NCBI RefSeq assembly: GCF_900167415.1
Contig: NZ_FUWU01000025.1
Location: 1 to 45,235, forward strand
Direction: 5' to 3'
DNA length: 45,235 nt
From: Fibrobacter intestinalis
Lineage (GTDB): Bacteria; Fibrobacterota; Fibrobacteria; Fibrobacterales; Fibrobacteraceae
Numbering within the stretch: position 1 is the first letter of the stretch; every line of letters starts with the position of its first letter. The notes beneath the pieces are model-generated. The model had not been told where the DNA came from, did no database searches, and worked only from the letters and a program-made list of their open reading frames with translations. This document shows, piece by piece, positions 27,150 through 34,675 of the stretch. The position numbers and the translations under genes were made by a program.

Positions 27150-27769
27150 ACTCCGCTCCATGCGCTAAAATTTTTCAGGACCTGCAAGCCGACATCCCCG
27201 CTTTTTTCCAAATGGAACTGCGTCGCCACCAGGTTTTCGCAGCCCAGCGCCGAAACGAATTTCTGCGAACCGTAGGTCGTTTCCGCAAGCGCGTTTTCCG
27301 CACGGATTTCATCCGGATGGAAGGAATGCACAAAGTAAAAATCGCTGTCGTCGGGAATGCCGTCGAAAATCGGATGCCTCTGTAAAAAATGCACCTGATT
27401 CCAGCCCATGTGCGGGATCTTGATCCCCGCCTCTTCCCGAAAACGGACAGCCTTTCCGCCGATCAGTCCCAGCGTGTTCACGCCGCCGTCCTCTTCGCTG
27501 GATTCCAAAATAATCTGGCAGCCGATGCAAATACCAAGAACCGGGCATTTTCGCGCGACAACTTGAGAAATCGCTCTGCCGATTCCGCTTTTTTCCAAAG
27601 TCTCCATCGAGCTTTTCGCGGCTCCCACCCCAGGAAAGACCAGCTTGTCCGCTTCGGCGATTTCTTTCGGGTCTCGGGAAGCCTTCACCGCGACGCCCAA
27701 ATGCGCAAAGGCATTTAGAACCGAAGTCAAGTTGCCGGCATCGTAATCCACAACAATAAAACGTTCCAT
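27143..27769 (-). CDS. hisH: Imidazole glycerol phosphate synthase, glutamine amidotransferase subunit
   Basis: A 208-residue class I glutamine amidotransferase. The nucleophile is Cys81 (GICIGCQIILES), with His186 and Glu188 (TQFHLEKSG) completing the triad. The oxyanion strand region PGVGA is also present. It supplies ammonia to HisF. It is the first gene of a compact minus-strand cluster in which every junction downstream is overlapping or separated by a few bases. No other histidine genes are in the window. Confidence 0.95.
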   Translation of the reverse strand: MERFIVVDYDAGNLTSVLNAFAHLGVAVKASRDPKEIAEADKLVFPGVGAAKSSMETLEKSGIGRAISQVVARKCPVLGICIGCQIILESSEEDGGVNTLGLIGGKAVRFREEAGIKIPHMGWNQVHFLQRHPIFDGIPDDSDFYFVHSFHPDEIRAENALAETTYGSQKFVSALGCENLVATQFHLEKSGDVGLQVLKNFSAWSGVC

Positions 27770-27810
27770 ATCAATTCCAGAATGAATTCAGGAAAATCAC
27801 CGCCTTCAAA

Positions 27811-27848
27811 ATGCAGGGGCGAGCGAAAATTTCGCGCCCGCGCTGCAT
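27811..27848 (-). terminator. Long hairpin between fumarase and hisH
   Basis: ATGCAG...CTGCAT arms enclose GGGC/GCCC and the perfect inner palindrome GCGAAA-A-TTTCGC. On the minus strand the hairpin is followed by TTTT, so it fits a terminator for the fumarase gene, 23 bases past its stop codon. Confidence 0.65.
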
Positions 27849-27871
27849 TCAAAAGGAACGGCAATCCTACA

Positions 27872-29509
27872 TCAGATCAAGCCTTCAAAGAAATTATTTC
27901 CCTTGTCATCGACGAGGATGAACGCCGGGAAATCCTTGATGGTAATTTTGCGAATGGCTTCCATGCCGAGTTCGGGGAATGCCACCACGTCGTTCGAGAG
28001 GATGTTCTGTTCGGCGAGAATCGCTGCCGGTCCGCCAATAGAACCCAAGAAGAATCCGCCGTATTTTTTGCAGGCGTCGGTCACTTCCTGGCTGCGGTTT
28101 CCCTTTGCCACCATGATCATCGACGCGCCCTTGCTCTGGAAGCGCATCACATACGGATCCATGCGATTCGCCGTCGTCGGGCCGAAACTTCCGGTCGGCA
28201 TTCCCGCTGGCGTTTTGGCAGGGCCCGCGTAATAAATCGGATGGTCGGAAACCACTTGAAGAACCGTCTTTTCCATATCCGACAAGGCTTCGCCCCGTTC
28301 CTGCTTGTCAAAGATTTCCGCAATCTTTGCATGCGCCATGTCTCGGGCGACAATCATCGTGCCTTTCAAATTCAAGCGGGTCTTGACCGGATACTTGGAA
28401 AGATCCGCAAGCACGTCCTTCATCGGACGGTCCAGGTCGATTTCCACCGCAGGAGCCAGATTCACGGCATTCCCCGCCGGAATGTAATTTTCCGGATGGT
28501 GTTCCATCTTTTCGAGCCAGAGCCCGTTTTCGTCAATCTTCGCCTTGATGTTGCGGTCCGCAGAACAGCTTACCCCGATAGAAACCGGACAGCTCGCCGC
28601 ATGGCGCGGGCAGCGGATAACGCGGACATCGTGCACCAGATACTTGCCGCCGAACTGCGCGCCGATTCCGGTCTTCTGGCAAATGTGCAAAACCTTTTCT
28701 TCCATTTCGAGATCGCGGAAAATGCGCCCGCCTTCGGAACCCGTCGTCGGAATGTCGTCCAGGTAACCGCAGCTGGCGAGCTTCACCGTATGCGTGTTCA
28801 TCTCGGCGCTGGTTCCGCCAATAACAATCGCCAAGTGGTACGGAGGGCAAGCCGCCGTGCCGAGAGTCTTCACTTTTTCCGCCAAAAATTTTTCCAAGGA
28901 CTTCGGGTTGAGGAGCGCTTTCGTCATCGGCCAGTAATACGTCTTGTTCGCCGAGCCGCCGCCTTTGGCCACAAAGAGAAATTTCATTTCCGCACCTTCT
29001 TCTGCGTGAATATCGATCTGGGCGGGCAAATTGCAGGCGGTATTCTTTTCTTCGTACATCGAAAGCGGAGCGATCTGGCTGTAGCGCAAATTTTTTGTCG
29101 TGTAGGCGTTGTAAATGCCTTCGGAAATCGCTGCGGCGTCGTCGAATCCGGTCCAAACCTGCTGGCCCTTGTGCGCCACGCAAATCGCCGTTCCCGTATC
29201 CTGGCAGAACGGAAGAATCCCCTTGGCAGCGACCACCGCATTTTTCAACATGGTCAAGGCGACGAACTTGTCGTTGTCGCTGGCTTCCGGATCCTGGAGA
29301 ATGCTCGCGACCTTAGCCGTATGAGCGGGACGCAGGCAAAATTCGACTTCTTCAAAAGCGGCCTGAGCGATTTTCGTCAAAGCCTCTTTGGAAACTTTCA
29401 GGATTTTCTTGCCTTCAAATTCGGCAACGGAAACGCCCTCCTTTCCAAGACAGACGTATTCTGTGGTATCTTTACCGTGCTGAACGGTCGCTTCATATTG
29501 AAATGCCAT
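27872..29509 (-). CDS. Fumarate hydratase, class I (iron-sulfur, oxygen-labile)
   Basis: A 545-residue homodimeric class I fumarase that interconverts fumarate and malate in the reductive branch to succinate, the main fermentation product of Fibrobacter. The 4Fe-4S ligands are Cys102 ([10 protein letters not shown]), Cys221 ([10 protein letters not shown]) and Cys315 (GVSCSADRN), each offset by three from E. coli FumA. The C-terminal domain ([16 protein letters not shown]...) is intact, so it is the fused alpha-beta form. AGAGG precedes the ATG. It is monocistronic, divergent from the Ala-rich protein gene, and has its own hairpin downstream. Confidence 0.95.
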   Translation of the reverse strand: MAFQYEATVQHGKDTTEYVCLGKEGVSVAEFEGKKILKVSKEALTKIAQAAFEEVEFCLRPAHTAKVASILQDPEASDNDKFVALTMLKNAVVAAKGILPFCQDTGTAICVAHKGQQVWTGFDDAAAISEGIYNAYTTKNLRYSQIAPLSMYEEKNTACNLPAQIDIHAEEGAEMKFLFVAKGGGSANKTYYWPMTKALLNPKSLEKFLAEKVKTLGTAACPPYHLAIVIGGTSAEMNTHTVKLASCGYLDDIPTTGSEGGRIFRDLEMEEKVLHICQKTGIGAQFGGKYLVHDVRVIRCPRHAASCPVSIGVSCSADRNIKAKIDENGLWLEKMEHHPENYIPAGNAVNLAPAVEIDLDRPMKDVLADLSKYPVKTRLNLKGTMIVARDMAHAKIAEIFDKQERGEALSDMEKTVLQVVSDHPIYYAGPAKTPAGMPTGSFGPTTANRMDPYVMRFQSKGASMIMVAKGNRSQEVTDACKKYGGFFLGSIGGPAAILAEQNILSNDVVAFPELGMEAIRKITIKDFPAFILVDDKGNNFFEGLI

Positions 29510-29662
29510 AAGAACCTCTATAAGAAGAATGGAACGGCTAGAAAATAGAATTTTCGCTATTTTGAGAAAAAAAAATTACCGCATTTCCCCAAGAAGAGTT
29601 ATCTTTTTGGATGAAATGGGCAGCTTGGCTGCCAAGCACTTTATTTATAGTGAGGCAAAACA

Positions 29663-30316
29663 ATGACAATCAAGAAAACTCTCGCCGCAGCTCTTGTGCT
29701 CTCTGCCTTTGCGTTCGCAGCAGAAACTGCAGCACCCGCAGCCGCAGCAGCCGTCGCCGACACCACGAAAAAGGTTGAAGCCGCAGCTCCCGCTGCCGCA
29801 ACCGACTCGACACCTCAGGTCGAAGCCAAGGCGGACTCCGCAAAAACCGCAGCTGCGGAAGCCGCTCCTGTAGCGGCAGCCGACACTACAGCCAAAGCCG
29901 TAGCCGATTCTGCGCAGGCAAATGCTCCGGTCGCAACCGACTCCGCCAAGACTGCCGCAGTGGACACCGCCAAGGCCGATACAACTCAGGCAGAAGTCGT
30001 TGCCGCAGCACCGGTCGATTCCGTTAAAGCGGATTCCGCAAAAACCGATACGACGGAAGTTCTTGAAGCCAAAGCCGCTGTTGCCGACACCGCCAAGCAA
30101 GCTGTCGCGGATTCCGCCAAGGTAGAATCCGTTGTAGCCGCAGCCGACTCCACCGCAGCCGCTCCTGCTGACTCCGCAAAAACCGAACAGGCCCCAGCCA
30201 GCAGCGAACCGCGCACCGCCGGCCAGACCATCATGGAAAACCCGCTGGAATTCCTGATTGTGAGCGCCGCTTTCATCGCCAGCGTGCTGGTCATCATCTT
30301 TACCGGCAAAGACTAA
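29663..30316 (+). CDS. Secreted Ala/Asp/Lys-rich low-complexity protein with C-terminal membrane anchor
   Basis: A 217-residue protein. A signal peptide (MTIKKTLAAALVLSAFAFA) is followed by about 165 residues of degenerate repeats built from ADSAK, VADTT and AAAPA blocks, acidic and proline-poor. A single C-terminal helix (FLIVSAAFIASVLVIIFTG) precedes the final KD. No enzyme fold is visible. It may be an extended periplasmic spacer or structural protein bound to the inner membrane. It is monocistronic, with a clear terminator 22 bases after the stop. The low-complexity core is prone to slippage and length variation. Confidence 0.75.
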   Translation: MTIKKTLAAALVLSAFAFAAETAAPAAAAAVADTTKKVEAAAPAAATDSTPQVEAKADSAKTAAAEAAPVAAADTTAKAVADSAQANAPVATDSAKTAAVDTAKADTTQAEVVAAAPVDSVKADSAKTDTTEVLEAKAAVADTAKQAVADSAKVESVVAAADSTAAAPADSAKTEQAPASSEPRTAGQTIMENPLEFLIVSAAFIASVLVIIFTGKD

Positions 30317-30338
30317 TCCCTATTTCATTTTGCATGAT

Positions 30339-30370
30339 AGCCGCCGACATTTTATGTTGACGGCTTTTTT
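30339..30370 (+). terminator. Rho-independent terminator after the Ala-rich protein gene
   Basis: AGCCGCCGACA-TTTTA-TGTTGACGGCT forms an 11-position stem with one mismatch, followed by six T. Confidence 0.85.
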
Positions 30371-30404
30371 GTATCTAGCCGCCCAAAATAAGTTTCACAA
30401 TGTC

Positions 30405-30423
30405 GCTTATTTTTAAAATAAGC
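30405..30423. promoter_or_regulatory. Perfect palindrome upstream of the flavodoxin operon promoter
   Basis: GCTTATTTT-T-AAAATAAGC (9+1+9) ends one base before the -35 box. It is the best candidate operator for the TetR regulator encoded as the last gene of this operon. Confidence 0.6.
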
Positions 30424-30424
30424 A

Positions 30425-30453
30425 TTGACGCGTTGCTAAAAAAGGAATATATT
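30425..30453 (+). promoter_or_regulatory. Sigma70-type promoter of the flavodoxin operon
   Basis: TTGACG (30425-30430), a 17-base spacer and TATATT (30448-30453), 39 bases before the first ATG. Confidence 0.75.
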
Positions 30454-30492
30454 TAAGGAACACTTCGTCACTTAACCTAAACGAGGCTCGAA

Positions 30493-31020
30493 ATGAACAA
30501 ACTATTAGGAGCATTTCTCATGGCGACAATCCTTTCCACTTCCCTTTCAGCAAAAACCATCGTATGCTATTTCAGCGCGACCGGCACCACAAAAGCCCTG
30601 GCCGAAAAAACAGCCAAAGCCATCGGCGCAGACCTGCACGAAATCCAGCCGGCGCAAACCTATTCTTCCGACGACCTCAACTGGCACAATTCCAAATCCC
30701 GCAGCTCCATCGAAAGCAACGACCCGAAAAGCCGCCCGGCGATTGCCAACAAAGTGGACTTGACCCCATACGACGCCGTCATTCTCGCCTATCCCATCTG
30801 GTGGGGACTTGCGCCCAAAATCCTCTACACCTTTGTAGAACAGAACAACCTGAACGGAAAAAAAGTCGTCGCCCTTGTCACGAGCGGCGGAAGCGAACTC
30901 GGCAGAAGCGGCACGGACCTTTGCAAATACGCCAAAGGCAGCATTTATAAAGGCGGCAAGGACTTTACCAGCGGAAGTGCCGAAGAAATCAAAAAATTCG
31001 TCGAAAAGCTGCTGAAATAA
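30493..31020 (+). CDS. Exported flavodoxin-like protein
   Basis: A 175-residue protein. Residues 1-20 (MNKLLGAFLMATILSTSLSA) look like a cleavable signal peptide, and the flavodoxin fold follows. The FMN phosphate loop is SATGTTKALA (about 28-37), and the ring-stacking region contains YPIWWGLAP. Flavodoxins are normally cytosolic electron carriers, so a secretion signal places this one in the periplasm and implies an envelope redox partner. It is first in an operon with a second flavodoxin domain protein, a DUF4405-like membrane protein and a TetR regulator. The ribosome site (GAGGC) is weak. The partner is unknown. Confidence 0.85.
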   Translation: MNKLLGAFLMATILSTSLSAKTIVCYFSATGTTKALAEKTAKAIGADLHEIQPAQTYSSDDLNWHNSKSRSSIESNDPKSRPAIANKVDLTPYDAVILAYPIWWGLAPKILYTFVEQNNLNGKKVVALVTSGGSELGRSGTDLCKYAKGSIYKGGKDFTSGSAEEIKKFVEKLLK

Positions 31021-31060
31021 TTCGGGTTCCCCATCTCGAAATGCGAACGGAGAACGCTTC

Positions 31061-32440
31061 ATGAAACTTTTCTGCATCCTCGCCCTGTTGGGAATTTATT
31101 CCGCCGTTTTTGCCGAAAGTAAAATGGTTCTGGTCAAAGGCGGCTCTTTTGTAATGGGCAGCCCCACGACCGAGCGCCAGCGCAACGCGGACGAAAAACA
31201 GCACACCGTCACCGTGAACGATTTCTACTGCGACGCCTACGAAGTCCAGCAAAAAGATTACGAACGCATCACGGGGAAAAATCCCAGCACGTACAAGGGC
31301 GAATCGCTCCCCGTCCAGAACGTTTCCTATTTCGATGCGCTGGAATACTGCAACCTGAAAAGCAAAGCCGAAGGCCTGCAAGAAGTCTATACGCTCCAGG
31401 GAAAGGACGTTTTCTTTAACCGCAACGCCAACGGTTACAGGCTTTTGACGGAAGCCGAATGGGAATACGCGTGCCGGGCGGGAACGACGACCATTTTCAA
31501 CACCGGGAACTGGAACCATGTAGAAGACGCGAACTACCAAGGAAGCTATCCTTACCTGATTGAAGAAAACTACATGCACCACACGGAGAAAAACGTCGTC
31601 ACGGGAAAAGTCCGCAATAAGCCGATAGCCGTCAATTCCCTGAAGCCGAACGCTTTCGGGCTTTACAATATGCACGGCAACGTCAGCGAATGGGTGTTCG
31701 ATTTCTACGGAGAATACGACGCTTCGGATTCTGCGAACCCCGCTGGAGCGAAAACGGGAATTTATCGGGTGAATCGAGGCGGCGCCTTCAACGATTTTGG
31801 AAAGCATCTGCGTTCCGCTTACCGTTCGGCGACCAACCCGCAGGACAGCGACGAAAATCTGGGATTCCGCATCGCCCGTTCAGCAATCTTCGATTCGGAA
31901 AATATCCAAACGCGATACGACTCGGAAATCGCCAAAATCCAGATTCCGAAAAATCCCAAAATCCTCATCGCCTATTTTTCCTATTCCGGAAACACGGAAA
32001 GCGCAGCGGAACACCTGAACAAAATTCTCCGAAAAAAACACGGCAACGCCAATGTGGATCTGGTGGAAATCGAAATGCAAAAGCCCTATCGAGGCGGCAT
32101 TTACGAAGCGAGTCAAAAAGACCTGAACGCCGGTGCCCGCCCGCCGCTGAAAACCAAAATCGCCGACATGAAAAAATACGACGTGATCCTCTTGGGTTAC
32201 CCGACCTGGTGGGCGACCCTGCCCATGCCCGTCATGACATTCCTCGAAAGCTACGATTTTCGCGGGAAAACGGTCATCAGTTTTTCGAGCCACGGTGGAA
32301 CGCGCTACGGTGATAGCGTCAGCGACTTGAACAAAGCCCTTCCGCAAAGCTATGTGGGACTTCCTTTTGAATTTTTCTACGGCGGCGGAAGCGATCTGGA
32401 ATCCCGGCTGGAAAGCTGGGTCAAAAAAAGCGGGCTGTAA
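31061..32440 (+). CDS. Secreted SUMF1-like domain fused to a flavodoxin domain
   Basis: A 459-residue fusion. Residues 1-18 are a signal peptide (FCILALLGIYSAVFA). Residues 20-285 are a formylglycine-generating-enzyme (SUMF1) type fold: MVLVKGGSFVMGS, YRLLTEAEWEYACRAGT, NMHGNVSEWVFDFYG and NLGFRIARS. Residues 300-459 are a flavodoxin with phosphate loop SYSGNTES (308-315) and YPTWWATLP. The segment GGAFNDFGKHLRSAYRS lacks the two catalytic Cys of true FGE, so the SUMF1 part is probably a binding or scaffold module. The reading frame is continuous. It starts 40 bases after the first flavodoxin gene. Both domains carry family signatures; their joint role is unknown. Confidence 0.88.
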   Translation: MKLFCILALLGIYSAVFAESKMVLVKGGSFVMGSPTTERQRNADEKQHTVTVNDFYCDAYEVQQKDYERITGKNPSTYKGESLPVQNVSYFDALEYCNLKSKAEGLQEVYTLQGKDVFFNRNANGYRLLTEAEWEYACRAGTTTIFNTGNWNHVEDANYQGSYPYLIEENYMHHTEKNVVTGKVRNKPIAVNSLKPNAFGLYNMHGNVSEWVFDFYGEYDASDSANPAGAKTGIYRVNRGGAFNDFGKHLRSAYRSATNPQDSDENLGFRIARSAIFDSENIQTRYDSEIAKIQIPKNPKILIAYFSYSGNTESAAEHLNKILRKKHGNANVDLVEIEMQKPYRGGIYEASQKDLNAGARPPLKTKIADMKKYDVILLGYPTWWATLPMPVMTFLESYDFRGKTVISFSSHGGTRYGDSVSDLNKALPQSYVGLPFEFFYGGGSDLESRLESWVKKSGL

Positions 32441-32441
32441 A

Positions 32442-33068
32442 ATGGGCATCAAAAAGAAAATCAAAATTTTCATAGACGTCCTGATGTTTGCGGACTTTCT
32501 GTTTTTGATGTCCCACGAGTTCACGAGAGATTTGTATGCCCACGGTTGCTTGGGTATCGCGCTCTTCTTTCTGTTTCTCGTCCACCATTTTTTGAATCCG
32601 GGATTTTTCCGTTCCCTTCCCAAAGGGCATTTCAACCGCCAGCGCATCTTGCTCTGCACGACCGATTTGCTGCTGCTCCTTCTGATGCTTTTGATGGCGT
32701 TTTCCAGCGTGATGATGAGCGGTTCCATTTTTGAATTTTCCTCCATTCAAATGACTTCTTGGAGTCGCCCGCTGCACACGTTTTCTTGCAGCTGGGGATT
32801 TCTGGTAATGGGCTTCCATTTGGGAATTCATCTGAAGCGGACCCTCGGCAAATTGCCCGCAATCCCATACATTTCCCTCGTCATTTTTTCCATGGGACTA
32901 GGACTCTCCTGCGCGATTCACAGCGAATTTTACGTTTACCTTTTCCAGATGAATATGTGGAAAAGGTCGGCGACAAACCTGTTCCAGTGCGTTGGCGAAT
33001 TGCTGGGAATGACTGCGGGAATGATCGGCGTTGCCTCTCTTTTTGGAAAAAGGAAGAAAGCTCCATGA
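32442..33068 (+). CDS. DUF4405-like four-helix membrane protein, probable heme binder
   Basis: A 208-residue inner-membrane protein with about four to six helices. Histidines occur in or at helix ends: SHEFTRDLYAHG, FLVHHFLN, SRPLHTFSCSWG and FHLGIHL. Paired membrane histidines of this kind, with this layout, suggest a DUF4405-type cytochrome b-like protein. It starts one base after the fusion gene stop and overlaps the TetR gene by four bases, so it is coupled to both. I infer that it passes electrons between the quinone pool or cytosol and the exported flavodoxins. The heme assignment is inference from His placement. Confidence 0.72.
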   Translation: MGIKKKIKIFIDVLMFADFLFLMSHEFTRDLYAHGCLGIALFFLFLVHHFLNPGFFRSLPKGHFNRQRILLCTTDLLLLLLMLLMAFSSVMMSGSIFEFSSIQMTSWSRPLHTFSCSWGFLVMGFHLGIHLKRTLGKLPAIPYISLVIFSMGLGLSCAIHSEFYVYLFQMNMWKRSATNLFQCVGELLGMTAGMIGVASLFGKRKKAP

Positions 33069-33709
33069 ACGATTTTATCCGGGCACGCAGCGAGAATCAA
33101 AAGGACTCTCGCCGGAACGAAATCAAGACCGTTACCGCGGAACTTTTTGAAAACGTACCCTACCACGAAATCACCCTGACGCTGATAGCCCAAAAACTGG
33201 GCTGGTCGCGAGCGAATCTCTATAAATACGCGACGACCAAGGAAGAAATCATTCTGGACATCGCCAACGATAAAATGCAGTCCTATTTCGATACCCTGCT
33301 TGCGGCCTTTCCCGAAGGCAACCATTTTTCGCCGGAAATCATTGCCGAAATCTGGGCGGGAATTTTGAACGCCCACAAGGATTACCTTCGCTACGTCGCC
33401 TATCTCAATCCCGTCATCGAAACCAATGTCACCGTAGAAAGGCTCGCCGCTTTCAAAAAGAAATACTACGACAAAGCTTACGCATTTCGGAATCGCCTTG
33501 CCGAAATGCTCGGCATCCGCGCAGATATTGCATACAAACTTCTGCTGGATATTCTTTTATACGCCAGTTCTATCGCCTGTTGCTGCTATGCAAATCCCCT
33601 GATTCTTCAAGCATTGCAAAAAATCGGCATCGAAGCACCCGAAACGGATTTCAACGCCGACATGAAAGAACTGGTTCTGATGAAAGTGGAATGGGTGCTG
33701 GGCCGGTAA
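33065..33709 (+). CDS. TetR-family transcriptional regulator
   Basis: A 214-residue regulator. The N-terminal helix-turn-helix (about residues 20-65) reads TAELFENVPYHEITLTLIAQ, then KLGWSRANLYKYATTKEEII, the standard TetR pattern. The C-terminal ligand domain contains a CCCYANPL segment with three adjacent Cys, which might sense thiol redox state or a metal (speculation). The ATG at 33065 overlaps the preceding stop. It is the last gene of the flavodoxin operon and probably represses it through the palindrome at 30405-30423. Confidence 0.85.
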   Translation: MNDFIRARSENQKDSRRNEIKTVTAELFENVPYHEITLTLIAQKLGWSRANLYKYATTKEEIILDIANDKMQSYFDTLLAAFPEGNHFSPEIIAEIWAGILNAHKDYLRYVAYLNPVIETNVTVERLAAFKKKYYDKAYAFRNRLAEMLGIRADIAYKLLLDILLYASSIACCCYANPLILQALQKIGIEAPETDFNADMKELVLMKVEWVLGR

Positions 33710-33804
33710 CGCTTCGTGCTCAGAGGATAGTAAAAGCCTGATCAGAAAATAAAGGTTTGCAAAGCCGCACCGCCAAACGCTGGCAGGGATTAGTGGTTGG
33801 TGTG

Positions 33805-33844
33805 CTTCGACTAGTTCGACAACCGGTCCCTGAGCCTGTCGAAG
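33805..33844. repeat. Interspersed hairpin repeat (CTTCGAC...GTCGAAG)
   Basis: The ends CTTCGAC and GTCGAAG are complementary, with GTTCGACAACCGGTCCCTGA between. This resembles the short interspersed repeat with core TTCGACAGGCTCAGGGACC that is common in many bacterial genomes. One copy is seen in this window. Confidence 0.6.
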
Positions 33845-33909
33845 GGCAGGGATTGATTTTCAGTTGTTAGAGTTTATTGGGGAGCGGCATCTCTGCCGCT
33901 TTGAAATGC

Positions 33910-33945
33910 AAAAAAGCCTCCGGGTTGAATGTGAATCCCGGAGGC
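33910..33945 (-). terminator. Terminator for the minus-strand gene set
   Basis: GCCTCCGGG (33916-33924) and CCCGGAGGC (33937-33945) pair perfectly across a 12-base loop. On the minus strand six T follow. It probably ends transcripts coming from the 185-residue protein and the tail remnant. Confidence 0.85.
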
Positions 33946-33968
33946 TTGAAAGGTTGTTTAGCCGAAAA

Positions 33969-34076
33969 TTACTTCACGCGGATTTTCTGAATTTCCTTGC
34001 CTATGCGGACGATATATGCGCCGGCGTTCTGCAATTCCATCGAGAATTCCGGGGAAATTTCGGAATTACACGCCCG
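33969..34076 (-). pseudogene. C-terminal remnant of a secreted protein (type IX-like tail)
   Basis: Minus-strand frame running from a stop at 34077-34079 to TAA at 33969. It reads ISPEFSMELQNAGAYIVRIG and closes with KEIQKIRVK. A short beta-hairpin ending in 'GxYIVRIGxxxxKIxVK' is what C-terminal sorting or FlgD-like tails of Fibrobacter and Bacteroidota secreted proteins look like. There is no start codon context and no body upstream: the upstream DNA is the 3' end of another gene in a different frame. I read it as the left-over tail of a replaced gene. Confidence 0.5.
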
Positions 34077-34623
34077 CTATTTGATTTTTCCGTGTGCATA
34101 GAAAAATTTCTATTTCCTTCGCACCAAGTTTTTGTAGCGGTTTAGGGAAAGCGTTGACGGGTAGCGTCCGTGCCAAGGGAGCATTCAGCAATCCCTTTGA
34201 CTTCAATAATTTTGCGCCTTCGTATGCACCAGCATGAAGATAAACCTGCTTCGGTTTCAACCTGTAATACTTGGCAAAGCGAAGAGCTGTATCATAAAGC
34301 ATAAGCGAACCGACTCCTTCCAGGTTACCTATCCTTTTTTCGAGTTCCTTGTAAAGTTCGTCAAAATCGGCAAATTCCTTTGGAGCGTCCCACGCTTTCA
34401 GGCATTTGTAAACCTGCTTCAGGACATCGTTTGGAATGCGATATTGATGCTCATGTTTTTTCCAACCGTTTTCCTTTTTGCATTTGGCGAAAGCGGCTTT
34501 CTCTTTCACACCATCCAGATCTAGGGAGCCATATCCACTGTCAACTTGAACGCATATCGGCTCCTTCTGAAAATCAGCAACAAGATTTTCCAAGTTTTCT
34601 AAGGCTTGTTCACCATTGTGCAT
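34066..34623 (-). CDS. Conserved protein of unknown function (paralogue of 35703-36281)
   Basis: A 185-residue soluble protein. The frame is open far upstream inside the neighbouring gene, but ATG 34623 follows a perfect AAGGAG and gives a natural N-terminus (MHNGEQALENLENL). Recognisable blocks are HQYRIPNDVL, then LEGVGSLMLYDTALR (a G-x-G turn like a helix-hairpin-helix motif), then KQVYLHAGAYEGAKLL and GAKEIEIFLC. The same blocks appear in the 192-residue protein two genes upstream, so the two are paralogues. I recall similar uncharacterised bacterial proteins but no function. It is the last gene of a three-gene minus-strand set. Confidence 0.75.
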   Translation of the reverse strand: MHNGEQALENLENLVADFQKEPICVQVDSGYGSLDLDGVKEKAAFAKCKKENGWKKHEHQYRIPNDVLKQVYKCLKAWDAPKEFADFDELYKELEKRIGNLEGVGSLMLYDTALRFAKYYRLKPKQVYLHAGAYEGAKLLKSKGLLNAPLARTLPVNAFPKPLQKLGAKEIEIFLCTRKNQIAGV

Positions 34624-34675
34624 ATTGTTCTCCTTTTTTTGAGTTTTTATTTGCCATGATTTAGCTCCCAGTGTT

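Larger units (their letters stand above)
33710..33968. other. Intergenic with interspersed repeat and hairpins
   Basis: This gap lies between convergent genes. It holds a 40-base interspersed repeat (33805-33844), a small hairpin AGCGGC-N6-GCCGCT at about 33885-33902 that may end TetR transcription, and the minus-strand terminator at 33910-33945. I see no gene. Confidence 0.6.

Noticed and set aside
27782-29548. 588-codon plus-strand open frame opposite fumarase
   Set aside because: Antisense shadow of the class I fumarase gene, with no recognisable protein features.
31061-31920. Active formylglycine-generating enzyme
   Set aside because: The conserved Cys pair needed for catalysis is missing from the SUMF1-like domain, and no sulfatase gene is nearby.
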